A stretch of 64,000 nucleotides of DNA, taken from contig JABAKE010000002.1 of NCBI GenBank assembly GCA_019779905.1, forward strand, positions 1 through 64,000. Reading direction: 5' to 3'. This document shows positions 47,156-55,840 of this stretch, one piece after another. Every line of letters begins with the position of its first letter. The first letter of the stretch is position 1. This stretch comes from Modestobacter lapidis. Lineage in GTDB: Bacteria; Actinomycetota; Actinomycetes; Mycobacteriales; Geodermatophilaceae. Below the pieces are notes generated by a model, which was not told the DNA's origin, did not search any database, and saw only the letters and a list, made by a program, of their open reading frames with translations. The position numbers were made by a program, and so were the translations under genes.

Positions 47156-48070
47156 GTGCACGAGCTCCTTCCTCTGCTGGGTCCGAACCGCACTGCCGCG
47201 ACCGCTGACCTCGCTGCCCGGGCCAGCCCGCGCAGCGTGGGCCGCTGGATCGCGTCGGGGGGACTGGTCCGGCTGCACCCGGGCTGGGTCACCGTCCCGG
47301 AGCTGGCCGACGACTGGATGGTGCGCGCCCACGCAGCGGCCGGCTACGCGGGCGGGCCGCTGAGTCACATGAGCGCCCTGGCCGCGCACCGGGCGGTCGA
47401 CGTGGAGGTCACCCGGCTGGACGTCACGGTCCCCGGTGACCGGCGGGTCCGATCGTCGCGCTGGCTCCGGGTACACCGCACCCGGGCGGCGGTCGCGACG
47501 GTCCGGGCGCGCGGCCTGCCGGCCACTCCCCTCCCCCTCGCGCTGGTCGACACCTGGGGTGACGCACACCGGACCGGGGCGCTGCGTGGCTACGACGGCG
47601 TCGCGCGCGGGGCGCTGCTCCGCGCCGTCCGGGAGCGACGGACGACCACGGCCGCAGTCTCCGCGGAGCTCGGGCACCGGCCCGAGCTCCCGGGCCGGGC
47701 GGCACTGGCCGGGCTGCTGGAGCTGGTCGCGGGCGGCTGCCAGAGCGAGCTGGAGGTCTTCGGCGTGCTGCACGTCCTGACGGTGCCCGGGTTGCCCCGG
47801 TGCACCCAGCAGCACCGCGTGGTGCTCCCGGACGGGCCGATCCTGCTGGATGCCGCCTGGCTGGAGGTGAAGCTGGCCGTCGAACTGGACGGCGCTGCGT
47901 TCCACGGCAGCCAGGAGGCACGCGAGCGCGACCTGCGCCGGGACGCCGCGCTGGCCGCGCTCGGCTGGGTGGTGCTGCGGTTCAGCTACCGGCGCCTCAC
48001 CCGGCAACCCGAGGCCTGCCAGGCCCAGATCGCGGCGGTGTACCGCCGACGAGTCGGCGTTGTCCGCTGA
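47156..48070 (+). CDS. AbiEi-like/DUF559 (Vsr-fold) endonuclease-domain protein
   Basis: A 304-residue protein. The N-terminal ~100 residues resemble the winged-helix and AbiEi_4-like region (ATADLAARASPRSVGRWIASG, LSHMSALAAHR). The C-terminus has the DUF559 pattern typical of Vsr-like endonucleases: VELDGAAFHGSQEARERD and AALAALGWVVLRFSYRRL. Such genes are common and multicopy in Geodermatophilaceae; substrate and biological role are unknown, with phage-defence antitoxin and nuclease both possible. CAGGCT lies six bases before GTG 47156. The last five codons and stop lie in one arm of a hairpin. Confidence 0.75.
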   Translation: MHELLPLLGPNRTAATADLAARASPRSVGRWIASGGLVRLHPGWVTVPELADDWMVRAHAAAGYAGGPLSHMSALAAHRAVDVEVTRLDVTVPGDRRVRSSRWLRVHRTRAAVATVRARGLPATPLPLALVDTWGDAHRTGALRGYDGVARGALLRAVRERRTTTAAVSAELGHRPELPGRAALAGLLELVAGGCQSELEVFGVLHVLTVPGLPRCTQQHRVVLPDGPILLDAAWLEVKLAVELDGAAFHGSQEARERDLRRDAALAALGWVVLRFSYRRLTRQPEACQAQIAAVYRRRVGVVR

Positions 48071-48114
48071 CCGGCCACTCCCGGTGCCGAGCCGGCCGGT
48101 GGCGGGACAACGCC
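48056..48114. repeat. right hairpin flanking the AbiEi/DUF559 gene
   Basis: GGCGTTGTCC (48056-48065) pairs perfectly with GGACAACGCC, and ACCGGCC (48070-48076) with GGCCGGT (48094-48100). It shares GTTGTCC...CGGCCAC with the left hairpin and includes the stop codon of the gene. Confidence 0.8.
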
Positions 48115-48135
48115 CACCCGGGCCGGGAACAACGC

Positions 48136-48174
48136 AGAACGGCCCGCCTCCCCAGCGGGGAGACGGGCCGTTCT
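48136..48174. terminator. strong hairpin terminator
   Basis: AGAACGGCCCGCCTCCCC and GGGGAGACGGGCCGTTCT pair over 18 positions with one mismatch and a three-base loop, between the convergent AbiEi-like gene and clpX. Confidence 0.8.
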
Positions 48175-48176
48175 CA

Positions 48177-48237
48177 GGCCCCGTCCAGAGGCTCGCCCCG
48201 AGCTTGCGAGGGGTGAGGGGGACGGGGTCCTCTTTCA
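48177..48237 (-). repeat. stop-abutting nested hairpin repeat, copy 5 (after clpX)
   Basis: On the minus strand it starts TGAAAGAGGACCCCGTCC at the clpX stop, has the inner hairpin CCCCTCGCAAGCTCGGGG and ends GGACGGGGCC. It is almost the same sequence as the copy after rpmA, 14 kb away. Confidence 0.75.
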
Positions 48238-49509
48238 GGCGGACTTCTCCCGGTTCACCCGGGAGGGCTTGCGGGGCACGATCGTCGGGTTCACCCGCTC
48301 GAGGACGACGTCCTTGGTGATGACGACGGTCGCGACGTCCTCGCGGCTCGGGACGTCGTACATCACCGACTGGAGGACCTCCTCCATGATCGCCCGCAGC
48401 CCACGGGCACCGGTGCCGCGCAGGATGGCCTGGTCGGCGATCGCCTCGAGCGCGTCGTCGGTGAACTCGAGCTCCACCCCGTCAAGCTCGAACAGCTTCC
48501 GGTACTGGCGCACCAGGGCGTTCTTCGGCTCGGTGAGGATGTTGATCAGCGCCTCGCGGTCCAGCTTCTGCACGCTGGTGATCACCGGGAGCCGGCCGAT
48601 GAACTCGGGGATCATGCCGAACTTCAGCAGGTCCTCGGGCATCACCTCGGCGAAGGCGTTGGCCTCCTCGATCTCGGCCTTGCCGCGCACCTCGGCGCCG
48701 AAGCCGATGCCCTGCTTCCCGACCCGCTGCTCGATCACCTGGTCCAGCCCGGCGAAGGCCCCGCCCACGATGAACAGCACGTTGGTGGTGTCGATCTGGA
48801 TGAACTCCTGGTGCGGGTGCTTCCGGCCGCCCTGCGGGGGCACCGACGCCGTCGTCCCCTCGAGGATCTTCAGCAGCGCCTGCTGCACACCCTCGCCGGA
48901 GACGTCCCGGGTGATCGACGGGTTCTCGCTCTTGCGGGCGATCTTGTCGACCTCGTCGATGTAGATGATGCCGGTCTCGGCGCGCTTGACGTCGTAGTCG
49001 GCGGCCTGGATCAGCTTGAGCAGGATGTTCTCGACGTCCTCGCCGACGTACCCGGCCTCGGTCAGCGCCGTAGCGTCGGCGATCGCGAAGGGGACGTTGA
49101 GCATCCGCGCGAGGGTCTGCGCCAGGTGCGTCTTGCCGCAGCCGGTCGGGCCCATCAGCAGGATGTTGGACTTGGCCAGCTCGACGGAGTCGTCGCGGCC
49201 GCCGCGCTCCCCACCGGCCTGGATGCGCTTGTAGTGGTTGTAGACCGCGACCGAGAGCGTGCGCTTGGCCTTCTCCTGGCCGATCACGTACTGCTCGAGG
49301 AAGTCGTGGATCTCCTTGGGCTTCGGGAGCTCGTCGAACTTCAGGTCCGAGGACTCGGAGAGCTCTTCCTCGATGATCTCGTTGCAGAGGTCGATGCACT
49401 CATCGCAGATGTAGACCCCGGGGCCAGCGATGAGCTTCTTGACCTGCTTCTGGCTCTTCCCGCAGAACGAGCACTTGAGCAGGTCGCCGCTCTCACCGAT
49501 ACGTGCCAC
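48235..49509 (-). CDS. clpX: ATP-dependent Clp protease ATP-binding subunit ClpX
   Basis: A 424-residue ClpX. The N-terminal zinc finger has Cys13, Cys16, Cys35 and Cys38 (CSFC, CDEC), Walker A is GPTGCGKTH, Walker [12 protein letters not shown], and the GYVGEDVEN, ClpP-docking IGFGAEV (IGF loop) and sensor segments are present. It unfolds substrates for ClpP. GTG 49509 starts the family sequence [16 protein letters not shown]. About 285 bases separate it from clpP2, enough for its own promoter; I see no clear one. Confidence 0.96.
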   Translation of the reverse strand: MARIGESGDLLKCSFCGKSQKQVKKLIAGPGVYICDECIDLCNEIIEEELSESSDLKFDELPKPKEIHDFLEQYVIGQEKAKRTLSVAVYNHYKRIQAGGERGGRDDSVELAKSNILLMGPTGCGKTHLAQTLARMLNVPFAIADATALTEAGYVGEDVENILLKLIQAADYDVKRAETGIIYIDEVDKIARKSENPSITRDVSGEGVQQALLKILEGTTASVPPQGGRKHPHQEFIQIDTTNVLFIVGGAFAGLDQVIEQRVGKQGIGFGAEVRGKAEIEEANAFAEVMPEDLLKFGMIPEFIGRLPVITSVQKLDREALINILTEPKNALVRQYRKLFELDGVELEFTDDALEAIADQAILRGTGARGLRAIMEEVLQSVMYDVPSREDVATVVITKDVVLERVNPTIVPRKPSRVNREKSA

Positions 49510-49793
49510 CTGGCTGACCTCCACCTCGGATGGGCGCCGCGCTCGCGGCCCCGGTTGTGTTCTCGGCCCCTGTATCGACACCCTCTCGGGGCATCCTCGT
49601 CCCTGCCGGCACTGACCGGGGGAATCGGGCTCTCCGCCGACCGTACCGGCCACCTACGACCTTCCCGGGCACAAACGCACCCGGCCGTACCGCTCCCGGC
49701 CCCCCTGTTCCCAGGTGCCCCAGGGAGCTGGGAGTTCCCCGCACGGTACGGGCCGGGAACGCGACACGCGCGACCCCGGCCCGCACCGAGGAA

Positions 49794-50426
49794 TCACACC
49801 GGGGGCAGGGCGTTGAGCTTCCGGCTGGGGATCACCTGGTCGACGATCCCGTACTCCTTGGCCTCCTCGGCGGTGAGGATCTTGTCCCGGTCGATGTCCT
49901 TGCGGACCTGCTCCTGGGCCTGGCCGGTGTGCCGGGCCAGGATCTGCTCCATCTGGACGCGCACCCGCTCGATCTCGCGGGCGTGGATCTCCAGGTCGGT
50001 GACCTGGCCGCCGGCCTCGCCGGAGGGCTGGTGGATCAGCACCCGGGAGTAGGGCAGCGCCAGCCGCTTGCCCTTGGTCCCGGCCGCGAGCAGGACGGCG
50101 GCCGCGGAGGCGGCCTGGCCCATGCAGACGGTCTGGATGTCGGGACGGACGAACATCATCGTGTCGTAGATGGCCGTCAGCGCGGTGAACGAGCCACCGG
50201 GGCTGTTGATGTACATGGTGATGTCGCGGTCGGGGTCGTTGGACTCCAGCGTGATCAGCTGGGCCATGACGTCGTTGGCCGAGGCATCGTCGACCTGGAC
50301 CCCGAGGAAGATGATGCGTTCCTCGAAGAGCTTGTTGTAGGGGTTGGACTCCTTCATGCCGTAGCTCGTGCGCTCCACGAAGGAGGGCAGGATGTACCGG
50401 CTGGAGGGCAGCTGGAAGTCGCTCAT
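49794..50426 (-). CDS. clpP2: ATP-dependent Clp protease proteolytic subunit ClpP2
   Basis: A 210-residue ClpP with catalytic Ser107 (GQAASAAAV) and His132 (VLIHQPSG), and the N-terminal [20 protein letters not shown] typical of the actinobacterial ClpP2 type. Active protease needs ClpP1 and ClpP2 heterotetradecamers. ATG 50426 has GGAGAA six bases upstream; a GTG six bases earlier overlaps the clpP1 stop and is less likely. It is second in the clpP1-clpP2 operon. Confidence 0.94.
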   Translation of the reverse strand: MSDFQLPSSRYILPSFVERTSYGMKESNPYNKLFEERIIFLGVQVDDASANDVMAQLITLESNDPDRDITMYINSPGGSFTALTAIYDTMMFVRPDIQTVCMGQAASAAAVLLAAGTKGKRLALPYSRVLIHQPSGEAGGQVTDLEIHAREIERVRVQMEQILARHTGQAQEQVRKDIDRDKILTAEEAKEYGIVDQVIPSRKLNALPPV

Positions 50427-50428
50427 CG

Positions 50429-51079
50429 TCACTTCTCCGGTCCGTCGGTGACCGGGTTGTCGGTCGCGGTCATGGCGTCGGCGCGGGTCACCACGTGGTC
50501 GACGAAGCCGTACTCCAGCGCCTCCTGGGCGGTGAACCAGCGGTCGCGGTCGGAGTCCTTCTCGATCTGCTCCACCGTCTGCCCGGTGAACTGCGCCTGC
50601 AGCTCGTTGAGCTGGTGCTTGGTGCTGCGGAACAGCTCGGCCTGGATGGCGATGTCCGACGCCGTGCCGCCGACGCCCGCGGAGGGCTGGTGCATCAGGA
50701 TCCGGGTGTGCGGCAGGGAGTAGCGCTTGCCCTTGGTGCCGGCGGTGAGCAGGAACTGGCCCATGGAGGCGGCCAGGCCCATGGCGTAGGTGGCGACGTC
50801 GCAGTCGATGAACTGCATCGTGTCGAAGATGGCCATGCCCGCGGTGACCGAGCCACCGGGCGAGTTGATGTAGAGGTGGATGTCGCGCTTGGGGTCCTCG
50901 GCCGACAGCAGCAGCATCTGGGCGGCCAGCTGATTGGCGATGACGTCGTCGACCTGGCTGCCGAGGAAGATGATCCGCTCGCGCAGCAGGCGCTCGTAGA
51001 CCGAGTCGTTGAGGTTCATCATCGACCCGCCGGCGCGCATCAGCGGCGCGCTCGGCGTGGTCAGGTGTGTGTTGCTCAC
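50429..51079 (-). CDS. clpP1: ATP-dependent Clp protease proteolytic subunit ClpP1
   Basis: A 216-residue ClpP with Ser105 (GLAASMGQF) and His130 (ILMHQPSAG); the segment [16 protein letters not shown] fits ClpP1. The start GTG 51079 gives about 20 residues of N-terminal propeptide. It lies downstream of tig, separated by a very stable hairpin, so it is likely to have its own promoter. It pairs with ClpP2. Confidence 0.93.
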   Translation of the reverse strand: MSNTHLTTPSAPLMRAGGSMMNLNDSVYERLLRERIIFLGSQVDDVIANQLAAQMLLLSAEDPKRDIHLYINSPGGSVTAGMAIFDTMQFIDCDVATYAMGLAASMGQFLLTAGTKGKRYSLPHTRILMHQPSAGVGGTASDIAIQAELFRSTKHQLNELQAQFTGQTVEQIEKDSDRDRWFTAQEALEYGFVDHVVTRADAMTATDNPVTDGPEK

Positions 51080-51272
51080 GGGTGCGGTGACCTCCGTAGG
51101 ACTGCCGGGCAGTCGGTCTCGTGGAACGGGTGGGTCGGTCCGAGGACGGTCGGCGGGAGTGCTGCCGGGGGCCGTCCTGGTGTCACGTCGACCCTAACGC
51201 GCACCCCCTGGCCGTTCCTCCCCGTGCGGGTCGGTGTTCGCCGTGGGCGCAGCGCCGGGTCGCCCGGGAACG

Positions 51273-51311
51273 ACGACGCCGCCCGCACCCGGGGGGTGCG
51301 GGCGGCGTCGT
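51273..51311 (-). terminator. tig terminator
   Basis: ACGACGCCGCCCGCACC and GGTGCGGGCGGCGTCGT form a perfect 17-bp stem with a five-base loop, 15 bases after the tig stop. Confidence 0.85.
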
Positions 51312-51325
51312 GGGGCCGGGTCGGA

Positions 51326-52822
51326 TCAGGCCTTGCCGGCCGCCTCCGCGGCGTCGGCCTCGGTGGCCACGGCCTCGTCCACCGTCGCCTCGCCCTCGGT
51401 GACGACGGCGTCATCGTCGGCGCCCTGCGCGTCGGCGGCCTCGGGCGCCTCGGCGTCGGCGTCGGCGTCCGGGGCGGCGGGCTCGCCGGCGGCCCGGACG
51501 GTCTGCGGGCGCAGCGCCTCCAGGTCGACGACGTCGCCCGAGGCATCGGTGATCGTCGTCTGCTCCAGCAGCTGGGCCAGCGCCTTGGTCCGGCGGACGT
51601 CGGCGACGAAGTCGGCGATGTTGCCCTGCTCCTGCAGCTGCTGCGCGTACTGCTCCGGGCTCATCCGGCTGCGCTGGGCCTGGGCCATGATCTGTGCGGA
51701 GAGGTCCTCGTTGTCGACGGTGACCTCACGGGAGTCGGCGATGGAGTCCAGCACGAATTGCGTGCGGATCGCCTTCTCCACGTTGTCGCGCAGCTCGGCC
51801 TCGTAGGCCTCCTTGTTCTCGACGTCGGCGGCCGCGAAGTAGGCGTCCCAGTCCATGCCGGCCTGCGCCAGCTCGCGCTCCATCGAGCGGGTGCGCCACT
51901 CGATCTCCCGCTCGACGAGGTTCTCGGGCACCGGGACCTCGGTGACCTCGAGCAGGTGCTCGACCAGCTTGTCGCGGGCCTGCGCGCCCTGCTGCAGCGT
52001 CTTCACCCGGGACAGCCGGGTGCGGACGTCGGCGCGGAGCTCCTCCAGAGTGTCGAACTCGCTCGCCGTGGAGGCGAACTCGTCGTCGAGCTCCGGGAGC
52101 TCCTTGGTCTTCACCGAGCGGACGGTGACCGTCACGTCGGCCATCTCGCCGGCGTGCTCGCCGTTCAGCAGGGCGGTGGCGAAGGTGGTGCTCTCGTCGG
52201 CGGACAGGCCGCGCACGGCCTCGTCCAGGCCGTCCATCAGCTGGCCGGAGCCGACCTCGTAGGACATGCCGGTGGTGGTGCCGTCCTCCAGCACCTCCCC
52301 GCCCAGGGTCGCCTCGAGGTCCAGGGACACGTAGTCGCCGTCGGCCGCGGCCCGCTCGACGCCGGTGAGCATCGCGAAGCGCTCCCGCATGGTGTCGATC
52401 TGCTCGGCGATCTCCTCGTCGGTGACCTCGACGTCCTCGACGGTGACCGCGAGGGCGTCCAGGGCGGGCAGCTCCAGGTCGGGGGCGACGTCGACCTCGG
52501 CGGTGAACGCCAGGGCCTCGCCGTCGTCGAGGCGGGTGACCTCGACGTCGGGCTGGCTCAGCACCCGCACCTGGTTCTCGCGGACGGCCTCGGAGTAGAC
52601 CTCCGGGACGGCGTGCTGGACGACCTGCTCGAGGACGACGGGGCGGCCGATCCGCTGGTCGAGGATCCGGTTGGGCACCTTGCCGGGGCGGAAGCCAGGC
52701 ACGCGGACCTGCTTGCCCAGCTCCTTGTAGACCTCACCGAAGGCGTGGTCCAGGTCGCCCCACGGCACCTCGATCGCGAGCCGGACCCGGGTCGGGCCCA
52801 GGTTCTCGATGGTGCTCTTCAC
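51326..52822 (-). CDS. tig: trigger factor
   Basis: A 498-residue ribosome-associated chaperone. The N-terminal ribosome-binding signature is in VPGFRPGKVPNRIL, the FKBP-type PPIase domain spans about 155-240 (DGDYVSLDLEATLGG, VRGLSADESTTF), and a helical C-terminal domain follows. A tail of ~55 acidic residues (Asp/Glu/Ala) extends beyond the core. GTG 52822 is the family start (MKSTIENLGPTRVRL). It precedes the clpP genes in the usual order. Confidence 0.95.
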   Translation of the reverse strand: MKSTIENLGPTRVRLAIEVPWGDLDHAFGEVYKELGKQVRVPGFRPGKVPNRILDQRIGRPVVLEQVVQHAVPEVYSEAVRENQVRVLSQPDVEVTRLDDGEALAFTAEVDVAPDLELPALDALAVTVEDVEVTDEEIAEQIDTMRERFAMLTGVERAAADGDYVSLDLEATLGGEVLEDGTTTGMSYEVGSGQLMDGLDEAVRGLSADESTTFATALLNGEHAGEMADVTVTVRSVKTKELPELDDEFASTASEFDTLEELRADVRTRLSRVKTLQQGAQARDKLVEHLLEVTEVPVPENLVEREIEWRTRSMERELAQAGMDWDAYFAAADVENKEAYEAELRDNVEKAIRTQFVLDSIADSREVTVDNEDLSAQIMAQAQRSRMSPEQYAQQLQEQGNIADFVADVRRTKALAQLLEQTTITDASGDVVDLEALRPQTVRAAGEPAAPDADADAEAPEAADAQGADDDAVVTEGEATVDEAVATEADAAEAAGKA

Positions 52823-52934
52823 AGCGCAGCGCTCCTCTTGGGGAAAGACGGTGGGACGTGACGCCGGTGGCGCCAGGTCGCCCCCGAGTCTAGAGACGTC
52901 TCCGACGGCGCCGGAGCCGGACGTTCGTGCACGG

Positions 52935-53008
52935 TCGGGGTGGCGGGATTCGAACCCACGGCCCCCCGCTCCCAAAGCGGGTGCGCTACCAAGCTGCGCT
53001 ACACCCCG
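52935..53008 (-). tRNA. tRNA-Pro (TGG)
   Basis: A 74-nt cloverleaf: acceptor CGGGGTG/CACCCCG, D-arm with GCGCAGCTTGGTAGCGC, anticodon loop TTTGGGA between CCCGC and GCGGG giving TGG, and T-loop TTCGAAT. Discriminator A; CCA is not encoded. Confidence 0.95.
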
Positions 53009-53085
53009 TGGCCCAGGGGCGAGTCTAGGGGTTGCCCGGCCGGCAGGGCTCGGCCCGGCCACCAGCTAGGCTGTGCGGGCACCTC

Positions 53086-53156
53086 GCGGGTGTAGCTCAA
53101 TGGTAGAGCCCCAGCCTTCCAAGCTGGCCATGCCGGTTCGATCCCGGTCACCCGCT
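53086..53156 (+). tRNA. tRNA-Gly (TCC)
   Basis: A 71-nt cloverleaf: acceptor GCGGGTG/CACCCGC, anticodon loop CTTCCAA between CCAGC and GCTGG giving TCC, and T-loop TTCGATC. Its 3' half is imperfectly repeated at 54200-54247, marking it as an integration site. Confidence 0.95.
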
Positions 53157-53307
53157 CCCACGTCCTGACCAGCCCGGATGCCCGCTTGTGCAGCTCAGCC
53201 GGGCAGCGCCGCTCCTTCCGTGCCTTAACGGTGCTGACCTCTGTTGAGCGCTGACCACTGGATTTAGCCGGTGCTCGAGGCACGGATAAGGCACGCCCTC
53301 AACGCTC

Positions 53308-53356
53308 GGGACTCCCAGGGTCTGGTTGAGGAGTCAACCGAACCCTGGGTAGTCCC
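53308..53356. repeat. long imperfect palindrome
   Basis: GGGACTCCCAGGGTCTGGTTGA and TCAACCGAACCCTGGGTAGTCCC pair over about 20 positions, with the central four bases GGAG as loop. It lies just before the ATP-binding-protein relic, inside the tRNA-bounded segment. Confidence 0.7.
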
Positions 53357-53365
53357 TACCACCTG

Positions 53366-53914
53366 ATGAGCAGCGAGCGTGGCCTGACACAGCTTCTCCG
53401 CACCCACTTGAAGCTGGAGGGGCTACCGACCAAGGACGCCAGCCCCGTGAAGCGCTGGGACGGCAAGACTGGGCGCATTGACCTTCATCTGGCCGAGAGG
53501 TACCAAGAGCATGACCGCGTTCGCCATCTGGTGGTCGAACTGAAAGCACCCGACATCACGATCGGTCGGCATGAGTTGGACCAGGTCGAAGACTAAGGCA
53601 ACGCCATCTTCTCCGGGCCGCAGTTCAGCAGCAGCACCGCGCACTGGGACCTCATCCCCGTTGGCACGGCGCTCGACGACGTAGCCGAGAACCGGATCTT
53701 CAAGGAGGACTTCGAACTCGGACAGTTTTGGGAGCCGTCGCCCAAGGCCGGCCGGACCCGCGTCACCGCCTACGTCCGTCGCTGGCGGTACTTGATCGAC
53801 GAGAACCGCTGGCGATTGGACTTCGTCACGCGGACTCTCGAACACGACCCTTCTATTCCGGAAGGGCTCGGGTATGTACGGGAGCAGTACGAGGACTTCC
53901 TTCCGCGCAGGTGA
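53366..53914 (+). pseudogene. C-terminal part of an ATP-binding (GHKL-like) protein with a nonsense codon
   Basis: Translation of the frame gives LRTHLKLEGLPTKDASPVKRW...LDQVED, a TAA at 53594-53596, and then continues in the same frame through GNAIFSGPQFSS...REQYEDFLPRR to TGA. Removal of the single stop would give one 182-residue piece resembling the C-terminal region of large bacterial ATP-binding proteins of the HSP90-like/GHKL type. The N-terminal ATPase is missing. ATG 53366 is internal to the original gene. It is a relic within the region bounded by tRNA-Gly and its duplicate. Confidence 0.65.
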
Positions 53915-54199
53915 GGGACATGATCTGGTGAAGGTCGCAGCTTCGGGCTGAAAGGCCGCGCAGAAGTGAGCACGCGCCCTCTCGGCCACCAACTCGGCAC
54001 AACGCGCCGGTGAGCTGCCCCAGGCGGAGAGGGGGAGGCATCCGGGAATCCCTCCTCCGCGGCCGGCGTCATTGGAGTGGCGCACACCATGGTCCGGCGA
54101 CGACGTGGAGGAGTTCGCTCATCGGTTCGCGCGTGAGGCGCGCGGAAGGCACGACGTCCACTCGTGAGGCTTTCACCAGCGGCTTTACGGCTGGAGTCA
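53915..54199. other. remnant DNA within the tRNA-Gly bounded segment
   Basis: There is no family-like frame on either strand. GC content is lower than in the housekeeping genes, and composition is patchy, consistent with decayed mobile DNA. No integrase could be recognised. Confidence 0.4.
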
Positions 54200-54247
54200 C
54201 CCAGCCTTTCAAGCTGACTGGGCGGGTTCGATTCCGTCACCCGCTCC
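54200..54247 (+). repeat. degraded duplicate of the tRNA-Gly 3' half (att-like)
   Basis: CCCAGCCTTTCAAGCTG, GGTTCGATTCC and GTCACCCGCTCC match the anticodon arm, T-arm and acceptor of the tRNA-Gly at 53086-53156, in order, with a few changes. It is the expected right end of an element that integrated at the tRNA. Confidence 0.75.
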
Positions 54248-54382
54248 ATGCGATGTCACGGGACACCGTTCACAGGTGTCCCGCCACACCGGCTGCGTTC
54301 GGGCCGTTCGCGGTGCCGCCACGACTCTCAACCCTCCGGCGGATGAGAGCTTCCATCACACCCGGCGCGGGACACTTGCCGA

Positions 54383-54633
54383 GACAAGACGAAGGTCGAG
54401 GCCGAACTGGCGCGCACGAAGGCCGCGCTGGGCGTCGTGGGAAAAGCACACGCGCTCGTGGAACTGCTCTCCGAGAGCGCGGACACCGAGCAGCGGTCGA
54501 AGAAGTTTTCGCCCCGGCGGCGGCCGAGCTGGCCACCAACACCTCCACCGCCGCCGCGTGCGCGCTGCTGGGCTGGCCGCGGGCCACCCATTACCGGGCC
54601 CAGCAGCCGCCCGTCCAGCGTGTGGGCCGGTGA
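54383..54633 (+). pseudogene. IS3-family transposase remnant
   Basis: One frame encodes KVEAELARTKAALGVVGKAH and LVELLSESADTEQRSKK, the usual end of an IS3-type OrfA. After a frame change at about 54505 (AAGAAGTTTTC) another encodes FAPAAAELATNTSTAAACAL and LGWPRATHYRA, the usual start of OrfB. The sequence stops at residue ~40 of OrfB, and the catalytic DDE domain and inverted repeats are missing. The frame change could be the normal IS3 programmed -1 frameshift. Confidence 0.7.
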
Positions 54634-54772
54634 TGGTTGTACGGGTGCAGCCAGGCCGGCAGGGCCTTTCGGGGGGCTGGCGCGGCAGATGACCGCGGGG
54701 CGTAGGTGCACGGAGCGTGGGGGCAGGATCTGGTAGGCATCCTGGACGTAGCCCCTGCGCGAGGAGAACACA

Positions 54773-55678
54773 GTGTCTGGCAGAGCGACCGTCGGTCTCG
54801 CCCTGGAGTGGTTCGTCAACGTGGACCACGCCCCGATCGTCGTGGCCCTCGAGCGCGGCCTGTTCGACGAGCGTGGGCTCGACGTTCACGTCGTCGAGCC
54901 CGTGGACCACGAGGCGGGCATGGCGCTCGTCGCGGCCGGGAAGCTGGACCTCGCGATCACCGAGCCGATCCACATGCCCGGTGAGCGACTGGAGGGCTAT
55001 CCGATCGTTGCGATCGGCAAGTACTTCGAGACCGGCTTCGGACTAATGCTGAAGGAGGGGGTCGGACTCGGTGACCTGGCGGGGACCACGATCGCCGCGC
55101 CGCTCGGTACCTACGCGCCGGCGATGGTGCAGGCGATGGCCGAGTACCGGGGCATCGCGCTGGAGCGCGACGCAATTCACTACGCGGACGTGAGCTACTA
55201 CCTCGTTGACGCGCTGCGCCGCAACGAGGCGGTCGGCGCGTTTGCGGCCTTCGAGAACGTCGAGGTGCTCGAGGCGCGCGCGGCCGGGATCGAGGTGGAA
55301 CTCCTGCGCTTCCTCGACCACGATGTGCCATCGCCTGGGCACCTCGTCTTCTGCGCGCACGAAGACGCCGTTGATGATCCGGAGCGGCGCGACGTACTCG
55401 AGCGCTTCCTCGGCGGCGTGGTCGCCGGGGTCCACGCGGTCCGCGAGGACCCCGATGGGGCGCTGGAGACGTTCCTCCACGTCGCGCCGCATCTGCGCGG
55501 CGAACTGACACAGCAGCAATGGGCGGACACGGTGGGCCGCTTCACCGACGATCTGTCGCTGGACCCAGAGCTGTGGACGCGGCTCGCCCGGTTCGTCCAC
55601 GAGCGTGGGCTGGTCGAACGCGAAGTGTCCGTCAAGGAGCTGCTCCGGCCGCTCAGGGTGACCGAGCAGGGCGGGTGA
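54773..55678 (+). CDS. NMT1/THI5-like substrate-binding protein without signal peptide
   Basis: A 301-residue protein with the NMT1/SsuA-like fold pattern: ALEWFVNVDHAPIVVALERG near the N-terminus, then GLDVHVVEP, LDLAITEPIHM and GTTIAAPLGTYA. ABC binding proteins of this fold (ThiY, SsuA) normally carry a signal peptide; this one starts directly with the first strand, so it should be cytosolic. GAGGAG lies seven bases before the GTG at 54773. Possible roles are a cytosolic pyrimidine-precursor or cofactor-binding enzyme (THI5-like) or a displaced binding protein. No permease or ATPase is adjacent, and the fungal THI5 CCCFC motif is not seen. Confidence 0.7.
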   Translation: MSGRATVGLALEWFVNVDHAPIVVALERGLFDERGLDVHVVEPVDHEAGMALVAAGKLDLAITEPIHMPGERLEGYPIVAIGKYFETGFGLMLKEGVGLGDLAGTTIAAPLGTYAPAMVQAMAEYRGIALERDAIHYADVSYYLVDALRRNEAVGAFAAFENVEVLEARAAGIEVELLRFLDHDVPSPGHLVFCAHEDAVDDPERRDVLERFLGGVVAGVHAVREDPDGALETFLHVAPHLRGELTQQQWADTVGRFTDDLSLDPELWTRLARFVHERGLVEREVSVKELLRPLRVTEQGG

Positions 55679-55840
55679 TCGTGGCGCGTGGGGGGCCCTT
55701 GAGGGAATGGTGGCCGCCGCGATTTCGTTCGATCTCCCTGCTCCCGACAGCCTCCGACCTCTTGGCGGAGCTGGCTGGGGTAAATGCGTGCCGCAGGCCC
55801 ATCCCCTTGCGAAACGTCGCAGACTGCCGCTCGGACGCAT

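Noticed and set aside
54640-54772. A TPP riboswitch before the NMT1/THI5-like gene.
   Set aside because: The conserved CTGAGA and thi-box blocks are not present; only a GAGGAG ribosome site is visible.
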